From an uncultured Gammaproteobacteria bacterium (GTDB lineage Bacteria > Pseudomonadota > Gammaproteobacteria > Arenicellales > JAANXG01): a stretch of DNA of 64,000 bases. Location of the stretch: the NCBI GenBank assembly GCA_947259175.1, contig CAMYKW010000001.1, forward strand, positions 107,568 to 171,567, given 5' to 3'. Shown piece after piece: positions 33,495-43,375 of the stretch. Each line of letters opens with the position of its first letter. The stretch's first letter is position 1. The notes under the pieces are model-generated. The model saw nothing but the letters and a program-made list of their open reading frames with translations, made no database searches and was not told where the DNA came from. Made by a program: the position numbers and the translations under genes.

Positions 33495-34358
33495 ATGACC
33501 GAGAGCAGTACTATTTTTGACATCGACGCGGCGGCGTTCGAAGCTCGCGTTGTAGACCAATCCCATCGCCTGCCGGTCATGGTCGATTTTTGGGCCTCTT
33601 GGTGTGCCCCATGCCGGACGCTGACGCCTTTACTCACGAAAATCGTCGACGAATATCAGGGAACCGTTCTGCTCGCAAAAGTGAACACTGATACCGAGAA
33701 AGAACTCGCCGCTCGTTATCAAATTCGCAGCTTACCCACGGTTGTTTTATTTAAAGACGGACAAATTATCGATCACTTTGTCGGGGCACAGCAGGAGTCA
33801 GTGATCAAGCGCATGATCGATCCACATGTCAAACGCAAATCTAACTCTGAACTCGAGCGCGCCACTACCCTACTTGAAGCCGGTGACAACGACAAGGCTG
33901 TGTCGGTGTTAACATCGGCTGTGACTAAATACCCCACCGATGATCAGCTTAAACTAAAGTTAGCCGAGGTTCATCTGGAAAACAAGGAATTCGAACAGGC
34001 GAATAGGGTCTTATCTGACGTCTCTCAAGAAGCGAAGAATAGCGATAACTACAAAATTCTGCAATCACGAATTGAGTTCCATCATCGCGATGACGCCGCA
34101 GTGACTCTGAACGATCTACTCGCGCGGCTGTCGCAACAGCCCGATGACCTCGCGAACCGTCACAAATTGGCGATCCGCTACCTGGTTACAGGCGACACGG
34201 AAAAAGCGATGGCCCAGCTGTTGGAAATCGTAAAGCTTGATCGCAATTTCCAAGACGACGCCGGCCGTAAAGACCTGCTCAAGGTGTTCGACATGTTGGG
34301 CGGCAAAGGGACGCTGGTCAGCCGTTATCGCAGTCTGCTGGCTCAGGCGTTGAATTGA
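33495..34358 (+). CDS. cnoX: Thioredoxin-TPR co-chaperone (CnoX/YbbN family)
   Basis: Trx domain VMVDFWASWCAPCRTLTPLL followed by TPR region. Confidence 0.88.
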   Translation: MTESSTIFDIDAAAFEARVVDQSHRLPVMVDFWASWCAPCRTLTPLLTKIVDEYQGTVLLAKVNTDTEKELAARYQIRSLPTVVLFKDGQIIDHFVGAQQESVIKRMIDPHVKRKSNSELERATTLLEAGDNDKAVSVLTSAVTKYPTDDQLKLKLAEVHLENKEFEQANRVLSDVSQEAKNSDNYKILQSRIEFHHRDDAAVTLNDLLARLSQQPDDLANRHKLAIRYLVTGDTEKAMAQLLEIVKLDRNFQDDAGRKDLLKVFDMLGGKGTLVSRYRSLLAQALN

Positions 34359-34437
34359 AAGATCGGAACCGATGTTCTTGTGTGATCGCTTTTCCCTCCG
34401 CGGGATCCGGCATTGCATGGCGGGAATCGTAACGCGT

Positions 34438-35343
34438 CTAACCGCGGGGATGATGCTCGGCGTGCAAGCGTTTCAGACGCTCGCGCGCGATATGGGTGTA
34501 TATCTGGGTGGTGGACAGGTCGCTGTGTCCCAGTAGCATTTGCACCGAGCGCAGATCCGCGCCGTTATTCAACAGATGGGTGGCAAATGCGTGTCTGAGC
34601 GTATGGGGCGACAGCGGTGTCTCGATCTGTTGCTGCCGGGCATAGCGCTTGATGATTTGCCAGAAGGCTTGCCGCGTCATCGACGCGCCCCGCGCAGTTA
34701 CGAACACCGCTTCGCTGGACCGTCCCCGCAAGATCCCTCCCCGGCCGTTTTGCAGATAATCATCGAGCGCATCCATCGCCGCCTCTCCGAGCGGTACCAG
34801 CCGTTCCTTACCGCCCTTTCCCATGATGCGGATAATACCCGCGGTAAGGTTCAACTCGGACATGCTCAGGCCGACCAACTCGGAGACTCTGAGCCCGGTG
34901 GCGTACAGTGTCTCCAACATCGCATAATCCCGCCGTCCCAGGGGTGCTTTCGCGTCCGGCCCCCGCAACAAACGTTCGACCTCTTCTTCGCTCAGGGATT
35001 GGGGAAGCGTATGGGGAATTTTCGGAGACTCGATATCCGCGCAGGGGTCCTCGAACAGCTCGCCTTGTCTGATCAGATATTGATACAGGCGGCGCAGCGA
35101 AGATAACAAGCGGGCCGAGGTGCTGGCCTGAACACCGGCGCGAAAACGCAAACTGAGATAAGCCTGCAGGCACGCGCGGTCGGCGGTTAATAACGTTCGA
35201 CCGCGGCCGGCAAGATAGGTCGAATAAGCCGAAACATCGGCGCGGTATGCCTGGATGGTGTTGTGGCTCAGTCCGAATTCGAGCCACAAATTATCTAAAA
35301 ATCGATCGATGATTTCGTCGTCGGGCTGCTTGAGCTTGGGCAT
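34438..35343 (-). CDS. xerD: Tyrosine recombinase XerD
   Basis: SHNTIQAYRADVSAYSTYL; SPHTLRHAFATHLLNNGADLRSVQMLLGHSDLSTTQIYTHI. Confidence 0.94.
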   Translation of the reverse strand: MPKLKQPDDEIIDRFLDNLWLEFGLSHNTIQAYRADVSAYSTYLAGRGRTLLTADRACLQAYLSLRFRAGVQASTSARLLSSLRRLYQYLIRQGELFEDPCADIESPKIPHTLPQSLSEEEVERLLRGPDAKAPLGRRDYAMLETLYATGLRVSELVGLSMSELNLTAGIIRIMGKGGKERLVPLGEAAMDALDDYLQNGRGGILRGRSSEAVFVTARGASMTRQAFWQIIKRYARQQQIETPLSPHTLRHAFATHLLNNGADLRSVQMLLGHSDLSTTQIYTHIARERLKRLHAEHHPRG

Positions 35344-35363
35344 TTCCCGCCACCGTTCACGGA

Positions 35364-37133
35364 TTAGCGGTCCGTGGAGGGCGTTTCCTGCTCCTTTACG
35401 AACAGCTGTTGTATTGACCGCTCGAGTATCGCTCGTCGCGTTGGATTAATAGTCTCGTTCAACAGCGAATGATAGATGCGGCGGGCGTCCTCCACAAATC
35501 CGGCTTCCGCCAGGGTTTCCGCCGCATGATAGCGGGCGGTCTGACCCCAGATATCAGTGCCGCCCCGTTCAAACAGCGCGGAACGAAGATAGTGCTCCGC
35601 GGCGCTGTCGAACTTGTCGTCTCCGCGCAACGCGTCCGCCATCCAGAACATGATCTCCCGTTGCTGCGCGCGCTCGCTGGCCCGGGAAAACAATTCTTTG
35701 AGCAGAAGATAAGCGGCGCGCTGACGGTCCACGGCTTGCAGATCAAAAATCACCTGTAGCACCCTGTCCACCGCATCCTTGTCGAAGGACGAGTGGGCGG
35801 TTATCAACTCCTGCAGGATGTGAATGCTGTCATCGAACTCGCCGGTGTAGATCGACAACCGCGCCCGTTTCAAATTCCAATCCAGATTGTCGATCTCCTC
35901 GCCGACGTCGCTGAGACCGGCAGCCATTTTCGCCGCAAGTTCGATATTGCGTTGCGCAAAGGCCAGGTTGACCAATCGCAGGCGCACTGGATTGGGAACC
36001 CGTTGGATGTTGCCGAAGCGCCCCTGATGGGTGTAGAGGCTGATCGCGGTATCTTCGCGTTTCGCCTGCTTCAAACTGTCGTACAAGCGGAGATGATGCG
36101 CTGCGTAGGCAGCCGGATCGCGCGTACGTTCAGCCAGCAGCGCAATAATCGACCGTGCCTTTATCGGCCGGGTACTCGACAACGATGCCGACAATTTCAA
36201 CCAAGGTTCGTCGTCGCCTATCAGCAGATTCGACGCGTTTCCGGTTTTTTCCCCCAGGCGAATATACGCCTGCCAGAGCCCGTCGACATCGTATTCGAAC
36301 AGGCCTTTGAGATACGCGGGCAAGGGCATCGCGTAAAACTGTTCCAGGGCATCCACCTGCAGCGTGATTTCGTCCGCATAGAGCGCAGCTTCCGCCGTAA
36401 GCGCCCACAAGCCACTTCGCAGCGAATGGTCGGAGTCCAGTTTGCCCAACATCGCCGCGGCCTGGTCGATAACCCGCTGTGGGCTGTCGGCCTTGGACCG
36501 CAGTCGGCTCAACAGCCTCAGAAAGCGGCCGTTGTCATTCTGCACCGTGGCCAGATGTTCAGCCGCTTGCGCCGCATAACCCGCCTGGAGCAACACCTGG
36601 GCGTACAACAGGGACCAATCGGCATCATTGGGCAGGAACTCTTTTTGATAGCGAGCCATGGCATTCTGGGCGTCTTCCAACAAACCCTCCGCCAAATAGC
36701 TGCGTATGGTAAGCCGCCTCCAGTGGGCCACCTGGCGCGAATCGTAGGAACCCATCCATAACAGTTCGCGCAACATCGGGCGCACCGCGTGGCCGCGTCC
36801 GGAGTCGATCAACACTTCGATTCCCTGGGTGAGCAGCGTATGCCGTAGATGCGCCGGCAAATCCGTCGGAAGAGCCTGCAGGCGCTTTTGCAGCGCATCC
36901 CAGTCCTGCTTCTTGCGGTAGATGGTGAATCTCAGGCGCTCCCAGTCCATCCATTTTCGCGCATGGAATGGTCGCGGTTGCAGGCTGGATAGAACGCGCA
37001 GCGCCAGGTCAGGCGCGCCGTTGCGAACCAGGAGTTCAACCCGGTCCAACTGCGGGTCTGTCGATTCGTCGCCGGTGGCTGGGCCCAGCACCAGCGTCAA
37101 CGACACCAAGGCAACTGTGCACGCTCGTCGCAT
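35364..37133 (-). CDS. Exported TPR-like hypothetical protein (589 aa)
   Basis: N-terminal signal peptide MRRACTVALVSLTLVLGPATG and alpha-helical TPR-like repeats. Confidence 0.7.
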   Translation of the reverse strand: MRRACTVALVSLTLVLGPATGDESTDPQLDRVELLVRNGAPDLALRVLSSLQPRPFHARKWMDWERLRFTIYRKKQDWDALQKRLQALPTDLPAHLRHTLLTQGIEVLIDSGRGHAVRPMLRELLWMGSYDSRQVAHWRRLTIRSYLAEGLLEDAQNAMARYQKEFLPNDADWSLLYAQVLLQAGYAAQAAEHLATVQNDNGRFLRLLSRLRSKADSPQRVIDQAAAMLGKLDSDHSLRSGLWALTAEAALYADEITLQVDALEQFYAMPLPAYLKGLFEYDVDGLWQAYIRLGEKTGNASNLLIGDDEPWLKLSASLSSTRPIKARSIIALLAERTRDPAAYAAHHLRLYDSLKQAKREDTAISLYTHQGRFGNIQRVPNPVRLRLVNLAFAQRNIELAAKMAAGLSDVGEEIDNLDWNLKRARLSIYTGEFDDSIHILQELITAHSSFDKDAVDRVLQVIFDLQAVDRQRAAYLLLKELFSRASERAQQREIMFWMADALRGDDKFDSAAEHYLRSALFERGGTDIWGQTARYHAAETLAEAGFVEDARRIYHSLLNETINPTRRAILERSIQQLFVKEQETPSTDR

Positions 37134-37205
37134 AGCGGGTGCGCGGTCCTGTCTCGATCAACGTAGCGATCGATCGTCGAGAAGCGGCAACACCGAGGTG
37201 GCTTA

Positions 37206-37550
37206 TCAGATCTTTTCTTTGATTCGTGCGGACTTTCCGCTGCGCTCGCGGAGGTAATACAGTTTCGCGCGGCGTACATCGCCGCGCCGCTTTACCTTGA
37301 TTGTGGATATGAGCGGGCTGTGCGTTTGAAATACCCTTTCGACGCCTTCTCCGTACGAGACCTTGCGCAGCGTAAACGAAGAATTCAGCCCCCTGTTCCG
37401 CTTACCGATTACCACGCCTTCGAACGCCTGCAATCGTTCGCGATTACCCTCTTTGACCCGCACCTGGACTTCAACAGTATCACCGGTGCTGAATTCCGGC
37501 AGGTCCGCCGTAATTTGCTCGGCTTCATGTTCCTGAATAATAGTCGTCAT
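37206..37550 (-). CDS. rplS: 50S ribosomal protein L19
   Basis: [60 protein letters not shown]. Confidence 0.97.
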   Translation of the reverse strand: MTTIIQEHEAEQITADLPEFSTGDTVEVQVRVKEGNRERLQAFEGVVIGKRNRGLNSSFTLRKVSYGEGVERVFQTHSPLISTIKVKRRGDVRRAKLYYLRERSGKSARIKEKI

Positions 37551-38302
37551 CTGTTGTCTCCTTCGAGTTCCAACTGAAACTCCCGTAACAAACTCTTTTG
37601 TTCGTCCGTTAATTTCGATTCATCCAAAAGGTCGGGACGTTTCGCCCAGGTCGTTCCCAACGATTGTTTGAGCCGCCAGCGTTTAATCGCTTCATGGTTT
37701 CCGCTCAACAATATCTCCGGCACACGCCGACCGGCGAAAATCTCCGGGCGCGTATAATGCCCGCAATCCAATAAACCATCGGCGAACGAGTCCTGCCTCA
37801 CGGACGCCTCGTTCCCCAGTACATCCGGCAATTGCCTGGCAATCGCATCGATCAACACCATCGCCGCCAACTCGCCGCCCGACAACACATAATCTCCGAT
37901 CGACCACTCCTCGTCGACGCAGGTGGTAATCACCCGTTCGTCAATACCTTCGTAACGCCCAAGCAACAGAATCATCGCATCCCGTCGCGCGAGCTCGCGC
38001 ACCGAGTGATGATCCAATCGCCTTCCTTGCGGACTCAGGTAACTCACCGGCGTGTTCGCGGCGCAATGCCGTTTCGCTGACGCAATTGCCGCAGTGAGCG
38101 GCGGCGCCATCATCACCATCCCAGGTCCGCCACCATAAGGACGGTCGTCCACGGTACGCCGTTGATCTTCGGCGTAGTCCCGCGGGTTCCATAAGTGCAG
38201 CCCGACCTGCCCCTGGTCGATCGCGCGACCGCTCACACCGTAGTCGCGGATTGCGGCGAACATCTCCGGAAAAATAGTGATGACGTGAAATTCCATCGTC
38301 AT
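37547..38302 (-). CDS. trmD: tRNA (guanine-N1)-methyltransferase
   Basis: [49 protein letters not shown]. Confidence 0.97.
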   Translation of the reverse strand: MTMEFHVITIFPEMFAAIRDYGVSGRAIDQGQVGLHLWNPRDYAEDQRRTVDDRPYGGGPGMVMMAPPLTAAIASAKRHCAANTPVSYLSPQGRRLDHHSVRELARRDAMILLLGRYEGIDERVITTCVDEEWSIGDYVLSGGELAAMVLIDAIARQLPDVLGNEASVRQDSFADGLLDCGHYTRPEIFAGRRVPEILLSGNHEAIKRWRLKQSLGTTWAKRPDLLDESKLTDEQKSLLREFQLELEGDNR

Positions 38303-38316
38303 CCATCGTCAACCAC

Positions 38317-38820
38317 TCAAAAGTCCGCGTCCCAATCGACGCGGATCAACCCCTGTTCAAGATCAACCTGACGGACCACTTCGCGAATATACGGAATCAG
38401 GCGTTCCCGATCACCGCAAACGACCATCACGTCGTTGGCGCCGGTCTCCATCAAGTAATCCACCGTTCCCAGCTCCTCGTCGTTCACTGTGACCACGCGC
38501 AAGCCCTCGAGCTGAATCCAGTAGTACTCCCGATCGTCCAGCTCCGGCAGACTGTTCACCGGAACCGCTATGGTCGCGTCGATCAGCGCCCGGGACTGCT
38601 CGCGATCGGTGTACCCTTCCAATTGCGCAACCAATCGCGATCCTTGCACCTGACCTTGAATCACTCGCACCCGATCACAACTGCCGCCGCGCGTCAGGTG
38701 CCACACGTCGAAGGAAAAAATATCCTTTTTCCTGCTGGTGTAGGAATAGACCCGCACCCAGCCCTGGACGCCCCAGATACCCGTGATCTTACCCAGCGTG
38801 ACCAGATCCGGGCGGCGCAT
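38317..38820 (-). CDS. rimM: Ribosome maturation factor RimM
   Basis: LGKITGIWGVQGWVRVYSYT; YYWIQLEGLRVV; operon position. Confidence 0.94.
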   Translation of the reverse strand: MRRPDLVTLGKITGIWGVQGWVRVYSYTSRKKDIFSFDVWHLTRGGSCDRVRVIQGQVQGSRLVAQLEGYTDREQSRALIDATIAVPVNSLPELDDREYYWIQLEGLRVVTVNDEELGTVDYLMETGANDVMVVCGDRERLIPYIREVVRQVDLEQGLIRVDWDADF

Positions 38821-38830
38821 GCGAAACCGG

Positions 38831-39079
38831 CTAGGCCGATGGGTGGCTCGCCTTTAAAAGTTGCCTCACGCGTGGCGACGGCAGCGCACCCCGATTCAGC
38901 CAGAAATCGGCGCGTTCCTGATCGATTTTCAAGCGCTGTTCGTGCTCGACCGCGCGCGGATTGAAAAACCCGATCTTCTCGATAAACCTACCCCGCGGTG
39001 CGCGTCGCTGATCGGCGACCACGATCGAATAAAACGGTTTTTTCTTTGCCCCACCGCGGGACAGACGGATAATTACCAT
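38831..39079 (-). CDS. rpsP: 30S ribosomal protein S16
   Basis: MVIIRLSRGGAKKKPFYSIVVADQRRAPRGRFIEKIGFFNP. Confidence 0.97.
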   Translation of the reverse strand: MVIIRLSRGGAKKKPFYSIVVADQRRAPRGRFIEKIGFFNPRAVEHEQRLKIDQERADFWLNRGALPSPRVRQLLKASHPSA

Positions 39080-39360
39080 ACCTTGTGTTACCTGTGTTCG
39101 GGCCGCCTCGCCGGGCGGCTCATCAAATAGACGGTTGAACGAAAACCCAAAGGGTGCGCGATTTTATCGTCACCCGGCGATAAAGGAAACCAGTTACCGG
39201 TGCAAAACGCTGATTTTTCTCGAAAACAACCGAAAATGCTGGGCAACCCGGCGGCGCCCTATCGCCGGTATCGGCGGTGGCGGGTCGAACAAGGCGGGAT
39301 ATGTGCCATTTGCCGTCGCCCGGCAAGCGTTGGGGCGGAATTGTGGCCGCGATCGAAGCG

Positions 39361-40719
39361 CTAATACGGCAGTCCCGGCCTGCGGCCCTTCATCCCCGCC
39401 AGCAGATTCGCCATCCCCCCGCCCTTGCGCATCTTTTTCATCATCTTCTGCATCTGGGTGAACTGCTTCAACAGCCGGTTGACCTCAGGCACCTCGGTTC
39501 CGGAGCCGGCGGCAATACGCCGTTTGCGCGATCCGCGGATGATGGTGGGATTGGCGCGTTCTCCCGGGGTCATGGAATTGATAATCGCCACCGTGCGCCG
39601 GATCTGCCGGTCGTCCACCTGATCCATGACATGATTGGGCAAACCGCTCATTCCGGGGAGTTTTTCCACCAACGAGGCGATACCGCCCATCTTTTCCATC
39701 TGCATGATCTGTTCGCGGAAATCGTCGAGGTCGAATCGCTTTCCCTTGGCGATCTTCTTCGCCAGCTTCTCCGCCTTGCCCTTGTCGACTTTCTGCTGCA
39801 CCTCCTCGACCAGGGTCAACACATCTCCCATCCCCAGTATTCTCGACGCCACCCGGTCCGGGTGGAAGGCCTCCAGGGCGTTGAGCTTTTCGCCGGTGCC
39901 GAGAAACTTGATCGGTTTCCCGGTTACGTGACGGATCGATAACGCCGCGCCGCCACGGGCGTCGCCGTCGGTTTTTGTCAAAATAATGCCGGTGAGCGGC
40001 AGGGCCTCATCGAACGCAGTAGCGCTGTTGACGGCATCCTGCCCGGTCATGCTGTCGACCACGAACAGTGTCTCCACGGGATCCACCGCGGCATGAACGG
40101 CGCGTATTTCGGTCATCATCCGCGCATCGACATGCAGCCGGCCTGCGGAGTCCATCAAAACCACGTCAATACCGGACCTGCGGGCGTGATCGATCGCATT
40201 GCGCGCGATCGTTACCGGATCTTGATCGGTGGACGCAGGGAAGAAATCTACATCGATCATGTCCGCCAGCGTTTTCAGCTGATCGATGGCCGCCGGGCGA
40301 TAAATGTCGGTGGTCGCCAGCAGGATTTTCTTGTGCTCCCGCTGCTTGAGCCATTGCGCCAGTTTGGCCACCGTGGTGGTTTTGCCCGCCCCCTGCAAAC
40401 CGGCGACCAGCACCACCGCCGGTGGCCGCGCCGTGAGTTTGAGCACGTCGTTCGACTCACCCATGATCGCCACCAACTCTTCATGGACGATCTTGACCAC
40501 CATCTGCCCCGGGGTGACGCTCTGCATCACGTCCGCGCCCAACGCTCGCTCTCGCACCTGCGCGATAAAGGCCTTGACGACGGGCAATGCGACGTCCGCT
40601 TCCAGTAACGCGATGCGCACCTCGCGCATCGCCGTTGCAATATTGTCTTCGGTCAGGCGGGCCTGTCCGCGCACGCGCCTGAGGGTCTCACGCAGACGAT
40701 CACTGAGTTGGTCAAACAT
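39361..40719 (-). CDS. ffh: Signal recognition particle protein
   Basis: MFDQLSDRLRETLRRVRGQARLTEDNI; GLQGAGKTTTVAKLA; DSAGRLHVD; M-domain. Confidence 0.97.
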   Translation of the reverse strand: MFDQLSDRLRETLRRVRGQARLTEDNIATAMREVRIALLEADVALPVVKAFIAQVRERALGADVMQSVTPGQMVVKIVHEELVAIMGESNDVLKLTARPPAVVLVAGLQGAGKTTTVAKLAQWLKQREHKKILLATTDIYRPAAIDQLKTLADMIDVDFFPASTDQDPVTIARNAIDHARRSGIDVVLMDSAGRLHVDARMMTEIRAVHAAVDPVETLFVVDSMTGQDAVNSATAFDEALPLTGIILTKTDGDARGGAALSIRHVTGKPIKFLGTGEKLNALEAFHPDRVASRILGMGDVLTLVEEVQQKVDKGKAEKLAKKIAKGKRFDLDDFREQIMQMEKMGGIASLVEKLPGMSGLPNHVMDQVDDRQIRRTVAIINSMTPGERANPTIIRGSRKRRIAAGSGTEVPEVNRLLKQFTQMQKMMKKMRKGGGMANLLAGMKGRRPGLPY

Positions 40720-40792
40720 GATAGATCAATTTCTGTGCAAACGATTTCTGATAGGATATTGAATAATAGTAACCGATTTTGGCCCCCGGCTA

Positions 40793-41062
40793 GGCCGGAT
40801 ATTGCACCGGGGATCCCGGAGACTGGCGATGAGACTTGTCCTGAGCGTAGTCGTAGGATCGGGCGGCTGGACGCCGCGCTGGAGCGAAACCCATAGCCGT
40901 AGCCATGGCTTGAGTGAAGCGCAAGTGCAGGCTCTCGAGACCGAGCCAGAGCCGGGATAGGCGCGGTCGGGGAACAAAATGTTACTCATGTATTCACGTG
41001 AATAATCTTTATCAATCATGTCGATAGAACCAATCTTAGCCGCCTTGGCGCAATATTCGGGC
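40793..41062. repeat. About 270-bp intergenic block bounded by inverted repeats and carrying dispersed-repeat copy 2
   Basis: Left GGCCGGATATTGCACCGGGG (40793-40812) versus reverse complement of right CCTTGGCGCAATATTCGGGC (41043-41062), 15/20 by eye; internal copy 40811-40863. Confidence 0.6.
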
Positions 41063-41070
41063 TGACGAAT

Positions 41071-41877
41071 ATGCTGACACCGATGTTGACACTGACGGCG
41101 AGCGCATTCTATCTCAGCGCCGGCGGTCTGCTGGTGAGGGGGCTTTTTGACGCCGAAACTTCGACATCGCGGAAGTTCGTCACCTTGGGATTGGCGTCGG
41201 CAGGGGTGGTGTTACACGCCATATCCATAATCAACACCATGTCGCCCCACCTGGCATTTGGATTCACCAGCGCCGCATCGCTCATCGCCTGGGTCATCAC
41301 CGCGCTTTTCGTGGTCACCGCACTGGCCAGACCCATCGAGAATCTGGGCGTGCTGGTATTGCCGGTGGCGGCGGTTGCCATAGTTGGCGCGTGGCTGTGG
41401 CCCGGTCAACCGCAGATCGGGGTCACCGGATCGTCCTTGCTCGCCGTGCACCTGGTGATCTCGATGTTGGCGTATGCGTTCCTCGCCCTGGCGATGGTGC
41501 AGGCCGTCTTGTTGGCGATTCAAGAAAACCGGCTGCATCAACACCACCCAGGCCACCTGCTACAGGCGCTCCCACCCATAGAGACCATGGAGACGCTGCT
41601 GTTCCAACTGATAACCGCCGGCTTTGCGCTGCTGTCCTTGACCCTTGTCAGTGGCGTATTTTTCACCCGGGAGATCTTCGGCAAGCCCCTGGTGTTCAAC
41701 CATCACACGGTTCTGTCGTTGGTCAGCTGGCTGGTGTTTGCGATTCTGCTGGTCGGCCGCTGGCGGCTTGGATGGCGCGGGCGCCTGGCGGCGCGTTGGA
41801 CAATCGGCGGCTTCGCCTTCTTGTTATTGGCTTATCTCGGCACCAAATTTATCGTTGAATTCATTATCCCCAAATAA
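41071..41877 (+). CDS. ypjD: Cytochrome c assembly (CcsA/YpjD-like) inner membrane protein
   Basis: Multi-TM; HLVISMLAYAFLALAMVQAVLLAIQENRL; SGVFFTREIFGKPLVFNHHTVLSLVSWLVFAILLVGR; divergent to ffh. Confidence 0.88.
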   Translation: MLTPMLTLTASAFYLSAGGLLVRGLFDAETSTSRKFVTLGLASAGVVLHAISIINTMSPHLAFGFTSAASLIAWVITALFVVTALARPIENLGVLVLPVAAVAIVGAWLWPGQPQIGVTGSSLLAVHLVISMLAYAFLALAMVQAVLLAIQENRLHQHHPGHLLQALPPIETMETLLFQLITAGFALLSLTLVSGVFFTREIFGKPLVFNHHTVLSLVSWLVFAILLVGRWRLGWRGRLAARWTIGGFAFLLLAYLGTKFIVEFIIPK

Positions 41878-41963
41878 ACGCGGCCCAGCCGCGATGCAAG
41901 CTTTGCCCCCAGGTGCTACCTTTGTTATAGAATGAACGTCCCAGATCTCGAGGTTAACCCTAT

Positions 41964-43262
41964 TTGGAAGATATTTCGGTAGGCGCGCTGACCGGCTCGC
42001 TTATCTTTCTGATCATCCTCTCGGCGTTCTTCTCGGCGTCCGAAACCGCGATGATGGCGATTAACCGCTATCGCCTCAAACATCTGGCGGAAGCCGGCCA
42101 TCGCGGCGCGAGATATACGCGCAAACTGCTGGACGATCCGCACCAGTTGCTGGGAACCATACTGCTCGGCAACAACGCCGCCAATCTCACCGCTTCGGCG
42201 ATCGCGACGATCCTCGCGCTGCGCTTATTCGGGGACATACCCATCGCCCTGGTCACCTTCGGCCTCACCCTGGTGGTGCTGATCTTTGCCGAGGTCGCGC
42301 CAAAAACCGCGGCTGCGATGCACCCTGAATGGATAGCGTTTCCAGCGGCCTACGTGCTGTATCCGGCGCAAAAAATCGTGCGCCCGCTGGTTTGGATCGT
42401 CAATCAAGCCGGCAGCTGGCTGCTGAAACCTCTGGTGGGCGAAAAAAAGCATTCAGCGGACGCGCTCAGCGCCGATGAGCTGCGGGTAGCGGTGGCGGAG
42501 TCCGGTACATACATACAAGAATCCCACCAAAACATGCTGTTACAGATTCTGGATCTGGAAAAAATGAGCGTCGACGACGTGATGGTGCCGCGCGCCGAAA
42601 TCGAAGTCATCGACATAGACGACGATTGGGATGAGATCGTGAATCAACTCGCCACCAGCCATCATACCCGGCTCCCGGTATGCAAGGGCTCCCTGGATAA
42701 CGTTATAGGCATCCTGCATTTGAGGAAAGTGCTGCATCTGAGCCAAACCAATGAATTCAACCGCGACGGCATAATGAAAATTATACGCGAACCCTATTTC
42801 GTGCCGGAAAGCTCACCGTTGACCCAGCAGCTGCTCAACCTGCAGGAAGAGCGGCGGCGCCTGGCCCTGGTTGTTGACGAGTACGGGGATATCAAGGGCC
42901 TGGTGACTTTAGAAGAGATTCTGGAAGAGATTGTCGGAGAATTTACCGATCATGCGCCACGGCTGGCGGAAGACGTGCATCAGCAACCGGACGGCAGCGT
43001 CCTGATTCGCGGCACCGCTAATATTCGCGATTTGAACCGCAAAATGAACTGGGAGCTGCCGATCGATGGTCCCAAGACCCTCAACGGGCTGATACTGGAG
43101 TACCTGGAAGACATCCCCGAGCCGGGCACCAGTATTCGCTTGGCGGGTTATCCGATCGAGATCGTGCAAACCCGGGGCACGGCGGTGACGGTGGCAAAAA
43201 TTCAACCCGCCGACATTCTCGAATACGGCCCCGCGGCGCAGTCGCTATCCGGTACGCATTGA
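41964..43262 (+). CDS. CNNM/CBS/CorC-HlyC domain transporter-associated protein (CorB/YfjD-like)
   Basis: SAFFSASETAMMAINRYRLKHLAEAGHRGA; CBS domains; LALVVDEYGDIKGLVTLEEILEEIVGEFTD. Confidence 0.92.
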   Translation: MEDISVGALTGSLIFLIILSAFFSASETAMMAINRYRLKHLAEAGHRGARYTRKLLDDPHQLLGTILLGNNAANLTASAIATILALRLFGDIPIALVTFGLTLVVLIFAEVAPKTAAAMHPEWIAFPAAYVLYPAQKIVRPLVWIVNQAGSWLLKPLVGEKKHSADALSADELRVAVAESGTYIQESHQNMLLQILDLEKMSVDDVMVPRAEIEVIDIDDDWDEIVNQLATSHHTRLPVCKGSLDNVIGILHLRKVLHLSQTNEFNRDGIMKIIREPYFVPESSPLTQQLLNLQEERRRLALVVDEYGDIKGLVTLEEILEEIVGEFTDHAPRLAEDVHQQPDGSVLIRGTANIRDLNRKMNWELPIDGPKTLNGLILEYLEDIPEPGTSIRLAGYPIEIVQTRGTAVTVAKIQPADILEYGPAAQSLSGTH

Positions 43263-43375
43263 GGGGCCGATTTCGATTTTCTTTTAATTCGCTCTAAATT
43301 ATCTATAATACATAAGACATAAGATTCGATTTTTATAATAACTAATTGAATTATTTCATCAAAATGGGGTAGACC

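Noticed and set aside
34438-35343. XerD as an integrase of a genomic island
   Set aside because: Sequence and housekeeping context fit chromosomal XerD; no att repeats or cargo seen, and the nearby tRNA-Glu is intact.
41879-41893. Terminator after ypjD (CGCGGC-cca-GCCGCG)
   Set aside because: Short loop and no T-tract; too weak to call.
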